Shown here piece by piece: positions 35,657-43,768 of a stretch of 64,000 nucleotides of DNA (its first letter is position 1; each line of letters opens with the position of its first letter). Source of the DNA: UBA6168 sp041741095 (GTDB lineage: Bacteria > Bacteroidota > Bacteroidia > Chitinophagales > Saprospiraceae); NCBI GenBank assembly GCA_041741095.1, contig JBGSKQ010000018.1, positions 60,726 through 124,725 of the forward strand. Reading direction: 5' to 3'. Below the pieces are notes generated by a model. It saw only the letters and a list, made by a program, of their open reading frames with translations, did not search any database and had not been told where the DNA came from. The position numbers and the translations under genes were made by a program.

Positions 35657-36781
35657 TCAATAACACGCATCCACCCCCACATCCACCTGCACACCGCCAT
35701 ACACCGTATTGTCCACCCCGCAATCTTTGATGGTGATGTATTGAAAGGTTCCAGCTTGCACAAAATTATGGTGGCTCAAGGGGGTTAGGAAGCCAAAGCG
35801 GTAGGAGTCGCCCGTTAGTTCCATGTCGTAAGTGCCGTTGTTGGAGGCGTCGTTGTTGATGAGCTTGTTTTGGTTGGCACCGTCTATGACCAGGTAACCG
35901 ACTGTTTGGTTGTAGCTGGATACGTTATTTGTTACTGTCCAATGGGTAGAGGAAAATTTGGCACCGGTAACGTCGCCGTTGGGCATTATCATTGAATTGG
36001 TGGGCACTTTGCACAATATCAGGCCCACCAAATTGTCATGGGTGTAATTGTCCTCATATATTCCTCCATAATCGCAGGGCCAAACGCCAAATAATGCACC
36101 CGATACTTCATTTCCTTTAATGGTGCCGCCAGGGCCATTTATAATGGTAATTCCATAGGCATCTGGAATGGCACCCGTTTGCCACGCTTTTGAGGCGGCG
36201 ACTATATTGTCCAATATTTTGGTATTGGGCGATTTTTCCACTAATATACCATATTGGAAATTACTGAAATGGCATTTTTTGATGGTTGTGCCGCCTGATT
36301 TATCCAACAAAACAGCTATTCCTCCTATTGCATTGGTTGTTTTGAGGGCTATATTTTCCAATCTGGAATTAACTGAATATTTGAAATGAAGTCCTGCATT
36401 TAATGGCAATGTATAGTCAACGGTTGGGGAGGCCGTCAATCTTAATACGGCACCTTCCTGGCCTTTGATATTCACCCTTTTTCCGATAATTATCCCCTGG
36501 TTTTCAGTATGCTGGCCGGACGCCAACCAAATGGTGCCGCCTGTGCATATTTGGCTCAAGGCGTCTGAAAGGGCGTCCACTGAATTGGCAGGGATGGTAA
36601 TGGTTTGGGAACAACCTGCCCGGTCAACAATTACTCCATCGGGATTTGGTTCCTGAAACGCTGATGTGGGGCTGCTTTCGGATGGATATTCAAGGCTGAT
36701 TTCTTTGTCTTTTTGACAAGAAAAGAGCACAAAAATGATGGCCAAGATGGCGGCAAAGGATTTTGAATAAACTGTTTTCAT
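35657..36781 (-). CDS. Right-handed parallel beta-helix lipoprotein
   Basis: 374 residues. Lipoprotein signal peptide with lipobox 'LFSC' (Cys ~22), so it is membrane-anchored after processing. From residue ~60 it shows the ladder of hydrophobic/Asn repeats typical of NosD/pectate-lyase-like beta-helices ('GTIWLASGQHTENQGIIIGK', 'KILDNIVAASK', 'GTIKGNEVSG', 'NVSSYNQTVGYL', 'NKLINNDASNNG'). No catalytic lyase residues can be assigned, so carbohydrate binding or hydrolysis is only a guess. It lacks a T9SS domain, unlike the next three genes on this strand. Confidence 0.88.
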   Translation of the reverse strand: MKTVYSKSFAAILAIIFVLFSCQKDKEISLEYPSESSPTSAFQEPNPDGVIVDRAGCSQTITIPANSVDALSDALSQICTGGTIWLASGQHTENQGIIIGKRVNIKGQEGAVLRLTASPTVDYTLPLNAGLHFKYSVNSRLENIALKTTNAIGGIAVLLDKSGGTTIKKCHFSNFQYGILVEKSPNTKILDNIVAASKAWQTGAIPDAYGITIINGPGGTIKGNEVSGALFGVWPCDYGGIYEDNYTHDNLVGLILCKVPTNSMIMPNGDVTGAKFSSTHWTVTNNVSSYNQTVGYLVIDGANQNKLINNDASNNGTYDMELTGDSYRFGFLTPLSHHNFVQAGTFQYITIKDCGVDNTVYGGVQVDVGVDACY

Positions 36782-36944
36782 GATGAATTAGGATTTAATT
36801 GCCTACTTGAATAGAAGGGCATTGGCATTCCCTTTATTTTTTAAAATGGTAATTCCTTTGATTAATGGGAGATGCTTGTCAGTATTGAAAAGTCATTGTA
36901 GTGTGAAATAAAAATATGGATATTGAAAAACAGCCCAAAATCTC

Positions 36945-37010
36945 CTGTCCCTCCTTGCCGCCTTATGCGGCTCGTCGGGGAAGGGGGCTTGGGGCGGCGC
37001 AGCCGCCCAC
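36945..37010. repeat. MITE-like core fragment (copy D, inverse orientation)
   Basis: CTCCTTGCCGCC...GGCTCGTCGGGGAAGGGGGCTTGGGG and CGGCGCAGCCG match the reverse complement of the GC-rich core of copies A and B. The CTAATAGG ends are missing. Confidence 0.6.
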
Positions 37011-37030
37011 GTTCCGATAGCTATCGGAAC
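37011..37030. repeat. 20-bp palindrome (CCGATAGCTATCGG family), intergenic copy
   Basis: Perfect palindrome GTTCCGATAGCTATCGGAAC. It shares the 14-bp core with the four other copies but has TT/AA outside the core where the others have TC/GA. Confidence 0.9.
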
Positions 37031-37410
37031 CCTAAGCTTTCAATCGCCTCATATTTTTATACACTCCAATCATTAAAAAATTGCAAAAGGATCTTCGGCT
37101 ACTCGTGAGGGAGAGGTATGTTTTTTGGGGCGGGGCAACTATTTCGTTGCCCCAAAGGGGTTCGGTGTTATGGTAATCTGTTCGGAATTGATTAAATCAG
37201 CTTTCTGCGAAGCGAACCTACGGAATGCCAGAAAAGCAGGCCCTGCTAAAATTTTTGGCTTTGTTCCGCCTAATTGCTCGTTTATAATCTTTTTTAAATT
37301 TTACAATGGCTTCATTTAGTTAAAATTAGAAACGGAATTGAGGGCTTGTGCTGTCCCTTGGCTTGATGAATCCCTGGCTCATATTTCCTTCCAAATTTAA
37401 CCTGAACAGC

Positions 37411-37418
37411 TACTTTTG
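37411..37418 (+). promoter_or_regulatory. Candidate -7 promoter element TACTTTTG
   Basis: Fits the Bacteroidota primary-sigma -7 consensus TAnnTTTG, 38 bp upstream of the GTG start of the next gene. No good TTTG at the -33 spacing. The identical octamer precedes two other genes in this window. Confidence 0.45.
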
Positions 37419-37456
37419 TTTTGCGGAAACGGCTACTCTATGGTTAAAGACCAACT

Positions 37457-38953
37457 GTGGGATCGAACAAACTCTATTCTTTGTTGAAAACAATTTCACG
37501 GGACGACCTGAAACAGGCTAAAAAGTTCCTGGCCTCGCCGTATTTCAACACCGATCCGCTCATTTCAACCTTGTTCGACCTTGTTTGCAAATGCCACCCC
37601 AAAATGCTTGGGCCTTCCTTGGAAAATGAAAATTTGTTCAAGGCCATTTTCCCAACAACAAAAGAATACGACGACCACAAGTTGCGGAAGCTGCGATCCA
37701 AGTTGATCAAACTGCTGGAGCAGTTTTTAACGCTGGAAATTTTGAAAAAACAGCCAAATACACAAGGCCGTTTGTTGGTGGAAGCCTATCGGCAGGCAGG
37801 CTTGTTCCCTTATTTTAAAACAGCGCTGGAGGAACTGCAGATTGGGGTGGAAAAGCAAAAAGCAAGGGGCGTAGAATATCACGACGACATGGCTTGGCTG
37901 CTGCACCAATCTTATTTTCATCCAGAAACGCCCAAAAACAAGGCGAGCAGCCAGTTGTTGGCCGATTTGGTTCACCACCTGGAATATGGCTTTACCCTGC
38001 GCTCGCTCTGCTACGGCGCAGAACTGGGTGTACTGAATAATTTGTTGACAAATGCTTCACCTGCCCACTATTATTCAAAGGTATTAGCGGTGGCAAAAGC
38101 AGCATTCGGGGAGGGGAGCGCCCCTGTTTATTTTCTGCACGAGTTGTTGATTACTTGGGCGGATCCCGCTATCGAGTTTGATTTTCAGGGCATCCAAAAA
38201 AAAATGCTTGAATTGGAACAGGACATGGGGCCCTTTGTATCTGCCATCTGTTGGAAACTTTACAACAATGCGGGTGTCGTGCGCAGCAACCGGGGCGAAG
38301 CTTCCGCAAAAAAAGCTTTGCTTGAAAGCTATAAGCTCCTGTTTGACCGAGGACTCGTCGGGCCCGACAAAAATTTGGAGGTGCAGTCTTACCTCAATTG
38401 TGTCACTGCCGGCTCACATGCTGGCGAGTTTGAATGGGTTGAAAAATTTATGGCAAAAAACCTTCCCTGCTTCAATATGGACATACAGAAGCGGCTTTCC
38501 GGCCTTTCGGATGCCATTTTGTTTTACAACAAGGCACTATGGCTGAAAAAACCGGGATATTTAAACAAGGCATCTTTCCTTTTGACACATATATCTCATT
38601 CTGACGAAATTTTTGGGCTGATGCTGCGGCCGCTGACGCTGCGCATTCAATACGATAGCCTGCCTTATGGCCATCCCGAAGTCAAACCCTTGCTGGACGA
38701 AGCCAAGAATGCTTCTGCTTTTTTTGACAATCACCCCGTTTTGGCGGCGCAAAAAAGGCAGGATTACAAAAAATTTATCGTTTACCTCACAAAAATGGCA
38801 AGGCTCAAAAGTGTAGGGGCAAAGGCTCAAAACCTGCTGGCAGATTTGGAAAAACAATTGGCATCCGAGTCTGAAATTATTCTTAAACACTGGTTGGAAA
38901 AAAAACTGGAGGAGCTGAAAAACCCCTCCAGCCTCGATTGGCTTCAAAGCTGA
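37457..38953 (+). CDS. Conserved-looking hypothetical protein, helical
   Basis: 498 residues. The GTG start is nearly forced because an in-frame TAA lies 12 nt upstream. No signal peptide and no membrane segments. The composition is strongly helical, with many Leu/Lys/Glu/Phe, like TPR/ARM-style helical-repeat proteins. The N-terminus 'LYSLLKTISRDDLKQAKKFL...SPYFN' and the block 'LRKLRSKLIKLLEQFLTLE' look like a lineage-specific cytoplasmic family seen in Bacteroidota; I do not recognise a named function. A TACTTTTG promoter motif lies upstream. The 3' end overlaps the convergent FnIII gene by 10 bp. Confidence 0.85.
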   Translation: MGSNKLYSLLKTISRDDLKQAKKFLASPYFNTDPLISTLFDLVCKCHPKMLGPSLENENLFKAIFPTTKEYDDHKLRKLRSKLIKLLEQFLTLEILKKQPNTQGRLLVEAYRQAGLFPYFKTALEELQIGVEKQKARGVEYHDDMAWLLHQSYFHPETPKNKASSQLLADLVHHLEYGFTLRSLCYGAELGVLNNLLTNASPAHYYSKVLAVAKAAFGEGSAPVYFLHELLITWADPAIEFDFQGIQKKMLELEQDMGPFVSAICWKLYNNAGVVRSNRGEASAKKALLESYKLLFDRGLVGPDKNLEVQSYLNCVTAGSHAGEFEWVEKFMAKNLPCFNMDIQKRLSGLSDAILFYNKALWLKKPGYLNKASFLLTHISHSDEIFGLMLRPLTLRIQYDSLPYGHPEVKPLLDEAKNASAFFDNHPVLAAQKRQDYKKFIVYLTKMARLKSVGAKAQNLLADLEKQLASESEIILKHWLEKKLEELKNPSSLDWLQS

Positions 38954-39285
38954 AGCACGTCCTCCACGCCGATAATGCTGCTTTCCCCGCCGTCGCACAC
39001 CGTTTTAACGTATATGGTGTAAACGCCCGACGTGAGGTTGGTGAATGTATAATTGGCAGCAGCGGTGAAATACTCCGGGCTGGTGTAATCGCCGTTTACA
39101 TACCAGACCTTGTAGCCAGTGGACTCATCCACGCCGTGCCAGGAAAAGGTAGCCGAGTGCGAGCCTTGGCCGATCCGGGCAAGGTTGGCCGGTGGTTCGC
39201 ATTCGCCACACTTTACTGTTTTTGAATATTGGAATGCAAATACAAGGGGCAGCAATAGCAGCCCGGCAAATAATGCCTTTTTCAT
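38944..39285 (-). CDS. Small secreted fibronectin type III protein
   Basis: 113 residues. A signal peptide at ~1-19 ('ALFAGLLLLPLVFAF') is followed by a single FnIII domain ('PPANLARIGQGSHSATFSW', 'GYKVWYVNG', 'TFTNLTSGVYTIYVKTVCDG'). Four Cys residues could pair after export. No T9SS domain, so it is probably periplasmic or released by another route. The 3' end overlaps the convergent gene by 10 bp. Function unknown. Confidence 0.8.
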   Translation of the reverse strand: MKKALFAGLLLLPLVFAFQYSKTVKCGECEPPANLARIGQGSHSATFSWHGVDESTGYKVWYVNGDYTSPEYFTAAANYTFTNLTSGVYTIYVKTVCDGGESSIIGVEDVLQL

Positions 39286-39516
39286 AGCACAAATAGTTTA
39301 TTACCACAGCGGTGGCCGTGGAAAGGTGAAAGAATATAAAGCACCGCCTGCCCAACTAATAGCCGTGCTGGCCGGGTGTTTTCATCCGCTCGATTCGCTT
39401 GTATTTAATAAAGATTATAAGGAGAAATATTGTATTACCGTGCCTGTTGAACGATGGCACAAAGGTGGGACAAGCGTTATGGTTTTTAATTGAACCCTTG
39501 TTACATATTTATGTAT

Positions 39517-41235
39517 TCAGGTTTCATTTTGGCCGTTGCTGGGTGAAATTGTTGAATTTTGGCTCTGTAGTTCCCGGTATTTAGACGGCCTTATCCCAAC
39601 TATTTTATTGAATGCGTTTGAAAAATGCGAAGCATCCTTGAAGCCAACTTCAAAGGCAATTTCCGAGATAGATTTGGTGGTGTTCCGTAATCCGTTCTTA
39701 GCTGTGGCAATGCGCACTGACCGGATGAAATCAGATGGTGGCACCTTGGCTGACGCCATCATTTTTCGATAAAGCTGCACCCGTCCAAGGTGCATGGCAT
39801 TTGCCAGCGTTTCTGCGCTGAAATTTTCATCGCCCAGGTTGGCTTCAACAATTTTGCGCACTTCGGCTATAAATGGATCTCCAGTTGGATCGTTGGAGGG
39901 TATTAAAGCAAGGTTTTCGTTCTTCAATTTTTCGACTTCGCTTCCCAGCATTTGCATTCGCAAACGATCTTGTTTTGTTTTATAACTGAGGCCCAGCACA
40001 AAGCAAAACATCTCCAGCATAACCCCAATCTTCATGTCGTACATATAGAGCATAATACCGCTATTATTGAGCGTAAACGAACGGGCGGTATGGCTCCACA
40101 ATATTTTATAGGAGCCCGGCATCAAGTCACAAAACACAGTAAAAAACGCTGGTAAAAGCAACAGGGAAGTTCCGAAAAGGATATATACCGCCAACTTATT
40201 TTGTAGGGTAAAAACCGAAGGCAATGCCGTCCATAGTGCTAAAACAAAAAACGGCAACTTGGAATATGAATTGACCTCCATGCTTACTCTCCATCCCCAT
40301 ATTGGCTGTATAATCAAGAGATCAATTGCAAAAAGTATAGTAAATACAGCTATACCACCATACATATAGCGGTCCAGCCTTGGCAAATTATTTTTTGTAT
40401 CGAGGAATTGCCGTACAAAAGACAGGTAAAAAATATAGCAGAGGTAGCCAAACGGCGCTTCAAAATTGGGATGAAGAGACTTTAAATCACGAAAAAAAAT
40501 AGGTGGATTTTGGAGGTCGGCGCCCCTGATGAAAAAGAGCAAAATGGCAATGGCATAGCCAGCGTAATAGAGGTAGGCCCGGTCTTGGGTAGAATGGAAT
40601 TGCAGCAATGAAAAAACGGTCATAATGGCAAGGATGCCATAAAAAATGCCGTGGTAGCGCAGCTTGCCACTTTTGTTCATCGCCTCTTCCAACCGCAATT
40701 CTTTCTCCAATCCATAGCTGAGCAAACGCAGGTTTGGCAAGGCGGGATCTATATGGACATAATCTGAAATCCGCACGAAATATTCACACTCCTCGCCGCT
40801 GGCAAGACTGATGGGATGGCAAAACTTATTGGGTTGGAAGCTTCTATCGCTGAAATTGGTCCAGGAGCCTGCTTTCCGTTGTTCACAGCCGCCATTGTTT
40901 TTTTCATAAAAAAGATCAGCGTAAACAAAGCGGTCTGTGCAAAGAAGGACACGCAAAGAATCAGTCCCGCTGTTGCAAATGGGAAGGCGAAACCAGTACG
41001 CATAATTTTTATTGAGGAAAAAACTGCCTGAACAGCGATGGAAGGCGAGTTTTTTTACACTGTCAAAACCCAACTGGCCTGTTGAGTCGGTTGCAAAGGT
41101 TATAAAGGTGTCCAGCAAAATGGGCGTTTCCAGTTTGTCGTTTTGCAAATAAAACGGCTGATTTTGGCAAAAGCCAACTGAGAAATTTTGCAGCAGAAAT
41201 GCGAACGGTAGTAAAGCGGGAAGCAAGTTTTTCAT
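39517..41235 (-). CDS. 7TMR-DISM receptor fused to AraC-type DNA-binding domain
   Basis: 572 residues. Signal peptide at ~1-23, then an extracytoplasmic 7TMR-DISM extracellular domain to about residue 170 ('YWFRLPICNSGTDSLRVLL', 'YADLFYEKN', 'YFVRISDY'). About seven hydrophobic segments (~190-410) follow, then a short coiled linker ('MLGSEVEKLKNENLAL') and a C-terminal AraC/XylS helix-turn-helix domain (~470-560, 'ISEIAFEVGFKDASHFSNAF', 'IVGIRPSKYREL'). The layout implies a membrane-bound one-component regulator that senses an outside ligand, probably a carbohydrate or small molecule, and binds DNA from the membrane. Sensor-DNA-binding fusions without a histidine kinase are known in Bacteroidota. 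The target genes are not evident. Confidence 0.92.
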   Translation of the reverse strand: MKNLLPALLPFAFLLQNFSVGFCQNQPFYLQNDKLETPILLDTFITFATDSTGQLGFDSVKKLAFHRCSGSFFLNKNYAYWFRLPICNSGTDSLRVLLCTDRFVYADLFYEKNNGGCEQRKAGSWTNFSDRSFQPNKFCHPISLASGEECEYFVRISDYVHIDPALPNLRLLSYGLEKELRLEEAMNKSGKLRYHGIFYGILAIMTVFSLLQFHSTQDRAYLYYAGYAIAILLFFIRGADLQNPPIFFRDLKSLHPNFEAPFGYLCYIFYLSFVRQFLDTKNNLPRLDRYMYGGIAVFTILFAIDLLIIQPIWGWRVSMEVNSYSKLPFFVLALWTALPSVFTLQNKLAVYILFGTSLLLLPAFFTVFCDLMPGSYKILWSHTARSFTLNNSGIMLYMYDMKIGVMLEMFCFVLGLSYKTKQDRLRMQMLGSEVEKLKNENLALIPSNDPTGDPFIAEVRKIVEANLGDENFSAETLANAMHLGRVQLYRKMMASAKVPPSDFIRSVRIATAKNGLRNTTKSISEIAFEVGFKDASHFSNAFNKIVGIRPSKYRELQSQNSTISPSNGQNET

Positions 41236-41558
41236 AGTAGTTTTTCAGGATGGGAAACCCGATTATAGGCGGTGAAGTTAACGCCTTACACACTTTGCCA
41301 GTAGGGGTTTTTTTTAGCAAAACGCCTGTAAATATGATGCGATCCACCTTTCACCCATTAATAAAAATCCGAATGGCATCCTTTTTGAAAAACTACCTAT
41401 TGTCAAGACAAATTTAGGAACCCTTCCCACAAGATTTTCCCTTCTCATACATCATCACAACCTCGGTTTCCCACTGAACATATCAACGTTGCTGCACGGC
41501 ACGTAGCCCTCCTTTTTTGCTTGGTAGTGGCGGTGAATTCACCCTAAAATGTCTTGCC
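41236..41558. other. Intergenic gap upstream of the 7TM regulator
   Basis: Divergent spacer between the 7TM regulator and a tiny membrane protein. I see no repeat, no clear TAnnTTTG motif and no supported gene in it. Confidence 0.5.
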
Positions 41559-41717
41559 ATGTTGACAGCACTACTTTACATGTTTCTCGGATTGAACTTG
41601 GTCAAAATACTCATGGAAAAAACAAACACTATCTACAAAGACATTCGGTTTTGGTTGGCCATCATTTCACTGATCACCTTGATCTGGTTGACACTGAAAA
41701 GCTACCCGGCGGGGTAG
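41559..41717 (+). CDS. Tiny two-TM membrane protein (tentative)
   Basis: 52 residues from the ATG ('MLTALLYMFLGLNLVKIL'); a TTG 14 codons upstream is an alternative. Two hydrophobic helices (~2-18 and ~29-46) are joined by a charged loop 'MEKTNTIYKDIR'. The clean two-helix layout, and the terminator-like inverted repeat right after the stop, favour a real gene. No homology can be claimed. Confidence 0.4.
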   Translation: MLTALLYMFLGLNLVKILMEKTNTIYKDIRFWLAIISLITLIWLTLKSYPAG

Positions 41718-41731
41718 GTTTCCATTGTTTC

Positions 41732-41802
41732 ATTGCTTCATTGTTTCATTGTACCACTGTCAATGGCAATGCAACAATGCAACAATGAAACAATGAAGCA
41801 AT
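41732..41802. terminator. CATTGTTT-type inverted repeat, bidirectional terminator between convergent genes
   Basis: Perfect 21-bp arms (ATTGCTTCATTGTTTCATTG plus T, and the reverse complement) with a 29-nt loop, ending at the nadC stop codon. Built from 7-8 nt CATTGTT units, like the repeat before pyrD. A terminator role is inferred from the convergent position. Confidence 0.6.
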
Positions 41803-42659
41803 CAAATAATCTTCAGGCTCAGGTCCAGGCTCTGGGCAGAGTGGGTAAGCGCCCCAACCGATATGTAATCTACTCCAGATTGGGCCACCCGGCGCACATT
41901 GTGGATGTTGATGCCGCCGGAGGCTTCGGTCTCGAATTTTTTGCCCACCGTGGCCACTGCTTCTTCCAGTAGTGGTATTTCAAAATTATCGAGCATAATG
42001 CGGTCCACTTTGCCGGTGGCCAATACTTCGTGGAGTTCTACGAGGTTTCTTACCTCTACGGTCACGCCCAGGTCGAGGCCGTTTTTCTTTTGGTAATCTG
42101 CCACCCGCTCAATGGCATTGGCTACCCCGCCGCAGGCTTCCACGTGGTTGTCTTTTATCATAAACCAATCGGACAGGCTGTGCCGGTAATTGTGACAGCC
42201 GCCTATTTGCACGGCCCATTTTTCCAAAAAGCGAAGGGTAGGGGTGGTCTTGCGGGTATCAAGGATTTTTACGGGCAAATCTTCTACTTCAAAGGCAAAA
42301 TGGTTGGCAAGGGTAGCGATACCGCTCATCCGTTGCATGATGTTCAGCGCCACCCGTTCGGCACGGAGCAGCGCCTGGGTGTTGCATTCTACCTGAAAAA
42401 CCACGTCGCCGTAGCTCACGTGGCTGCCGTCTTCTATGAAAATGTTGATGGACGAACGTTCGTCCACTATGTTGAAAATACGCTCCGCAATTTCCACTCC
42501 GGCGATGATGCCGGCGTCTTTTACCAAGAGGTTGGCCCGGCAGCGGGCGTCTGGGGGGATGCAGGCCAGGGAGGTGCGGTCACCGTCGGGGGCGTCCTCT
42601 TTTAGTGCCAAGGCGATAAATTCGTCGAGTTGGGTCTCAATGGCTGGGTCTGATGTCAT
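41802..42659 (-). CDS. nadC: Nicotinate-nucleotide pyrophosphorylase (carboxylating)
   Basis: 285 residues, normal length. Converts quinolinate and PRPP to nicotinate mononucleotide, CO2 and PPi in NAD synthesis. Family motifs: 'ALKEDAPDGDRTS', 'LLRAERVALNIMQRMSGIAT', 'LDTRKTTPTLRFLEKWAVQ', 'GGCHNYRHSLSDWFMIKDNH', 'TVEVRNLVEL', 'DRIMLDNFEI', 'EASGGINIHNV', 'GVDYISVGALTHSA'. All substrate-binding basic residues of the TRKTTP and HR/KDNH segments are present. nadA and nadB are not nearby. Its stop abuts a long inverted repeat. Confidence 0.97.
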   Translation of the reverse strand: MTSDPAIETQLDEFIALALKEDAPDGDRTSLACIPPDARCRANLLVKDAGIIAGVEIAERIFNIVDERSSINIFIEDGSHVSYGDVVFQVECNTQALLRAERVALNIMQRMSGIATLANHFAFEVEDLPVKILDTRKTTPTLRFLEKWAVQIGGCHNYRHSLSDWFMIKDNHVEACGGVANAIERVADYQKKNGLDLGVTVEVRNLVELHEVLATGKVDRIMLDNFEIPLLEEAVATVGKKFETEASGGINIHNVRRVAQSGVDYISVGALTHSAQSLDLSLKII

Positions 42660-42680
42660 TGTGTTTTTGTTTTTTGTTAC

Positions 42681-42770
42681 TGAACCGTGAGTGGTTGTGA
42701 GAAAAAATTTGAGCTGTAAGTAATTGATTCCAAGTGCTTTCTCTCATTTCTCTCAACCTCTCATTGCTCT
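42681..42770. repeat. GTGAGTTGTTGTGAG-type dispersed element, copy 1 (empty site)
   Basis: TGAACCGTGAGTGGTTGTGAG at the left faces TTTCTCTCAACCTCTCATT at the right, an imperfect ~90-bp palindrome. The right half reads GCTTTCTCTCATTTCTCTC without the palindromic insert found in copy 2. It lies between the nadC and tdk genes, upstream of nadC. Confidence 0.7.
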
Positions 42771-42834
42771 AAAATTAATGGCAAGGAGTGGAACATGAAA
42801 AACATACAGGCCGCTGGCCCTCACATCCCACGCC

Positions 42835-43437
42835 TCATTCCTTTTTAATATTTACTTGCAAGTTAAGGATGTTTCCCATGTGGTAGCAAGTGCGGCAGCG
42901 GGGTTCGTACAAATCTTTTTCCCCCAAAACCACGGTATTTTCATTGGCGGCCAAACGGAAGGAGTGGGTGGCCAGGTTGCCGCAGTGCTGGCAGATGGCG
43001 TGTACCTTGGTGATGTATTCGGCCACAGCCAGCAGGTGGGGCATCGGGCCAAAAGGTTTGCCACGGAAGTCCATGTCCAGGCCGGCAATGATGATGCGCT
43101 TGCCCCTCAAGGCCAGCGATTGGCAAACTTCGGGCAGTTGTTCGTCAAAAAACTGGGCCTCGTCTATACCGACAACGCCGATGCCCTCGGTGAGTTCAAG
43201 TAGTTTTTTTGAATGTTCGATGGGGATGGCAAGAATGGAATTGGCATCGTGCGACACCACTTTTGTCTCGGCGTAGCGGGTATCGAGCTTAGGTTTGAAA
43301 ATTTCTACTTTTTGGTTGGCAATTTTTGCCCGCTTGAGGCGCCGTATCAATTCTTCTGTTTTTCCAGAAAACATCGAACCGCAGATGACCTCTATCCATC
43401 CGCTGCGCTGCCCTTTAAAATGTGGTTCGAGAAACAT
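42835..43437 (-). CDS. tdk: Thymidine kinase, type II
   Basis: 200 residues. Phosphorylates thymidine to dTMP (salvage). P-loop 'GSMFSGKTEELIRRL', Walker B 'GIDEAQFF', 'GLDMDFRGKPFGPMPHLLA', and structural-zinc cysteines 'CQHCG' and 'CRTC'; the lasso region precedes the second Cys pair. Full family length. The upstream leader is bordered by the second copy of a dispersed palindromic element. Confidence 0.97.
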   Translation of the reverse strand: MFLEPHFKGQRSGWIEVICGSMFSGKTEELIRRLKRAKIANQKVEIFKPKLDTRYAETKVVSHDANSILAIPIEHSKKLLELTEGIGVVGIDEAQFFDEQLPEVCQSLALRGKRIIIAGLDMDFRGKPFGPMPHLLAVAEYITKVHAICQHCGNLATHSFRLAANENTVVLGEKDLYEPRCRTCYHMGNILNLQVNIKKE

Positions 43438-43609
43438 GGTATTGGCGATAGGTGGACGATAAAAGGTGCTTGGGGCTTTGGTTATTGGTTTTTATTAAAA
43501 TATATACCTTTAGGCCGATTTTTTAAGGGATGGCGAAGGTAGTGCTTCCGTTCATTTCATCCAAGGAAAACCTTGTTGCGCTGTTTTGCCCCCCTGTTGG
43601 GTGCTAAAT

Positions 43610-43720
43610 TGAACCGTGAGTTGTTGTGAGAAATATCATGAGTTGAAAAAAAAATGAATCTATGCGCTTTCTCTCTCCCGTTAGCTATCGGGACTCATTT
43701 CTCTCAACCTCTCACTTCTC
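43610..43720. repeat. GTGAGTTGTTGTGAG-type dispersed element, copy 2 (occupied site)
   Basis: Same left (TGAACCGTGAGTTGTTGTGAG) and right (ATTTCTCTCAACCTCTCA) halves as copy 1, but with 21 extra bases between GCTTTCTCTC and ATTTCTCTC. A partial third copy is near 63894-63935. Confidence 0.75.
43676..43693. repeat. 18-bp palindrome, copy inserted in dispersed element 2
   Basis: TCCCGTTAGCTATCGGGA, one mismatch from a perfect palindrome. CTC stands directly on both sides (43673-43675 and 43694-43696), as a 3-bp target duplication would. Confidence 0.85.
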
Positions 43721-43768
43721 TATTTTTAAGCTGCCCTGACAACCAGTCACTAATTACCAGTCAAGAAC

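Larger units (their letters stand above)
36782..37456. other. Repeat-bearing intergenic region
   Basis: Divergent spacer. It holds an inverted core fragment of the MITE-like family (36945-37010), abutted directly by the 20-bp palindrome at 37011-37030. A GGGGCAAC/GTTGCCCC hairpin lies at 37132-37153 and a TACTTTTG promoter-like motif at 37411-37418. A 64-codon open frame inside (37125-37319) has no recognisable features and is not called. Confidence 0.65.
43438..43768. other. Divergent intergenic region with dispersed element and palindrome insertion
   Basis: Spacer between tdk and the proline-rich gene. It contains dispersed element copy 2 (43610-43720) interrupted by an 18-bp palindrome, then ACCAGTCACTAATTACCAGTC short-period units next to the downstream ATG. 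Confidence 0.7.

Noticed and set aside
27297..36781. A polysaccharide-utilisation or T9SS gene cluster
   Set aside because: Four exported proteins are adjacent, but there is no SusC/SusD pair, no glycoside hydrolase and no T9SS machinery gene. Common location alone does not make a system.
37125..37319. 64-codon open frame in the 36.8-37.5 kb gap
   Set aside because: Overlaps a hairpin, shows no signal or domain pattern, and has no supporting start context.
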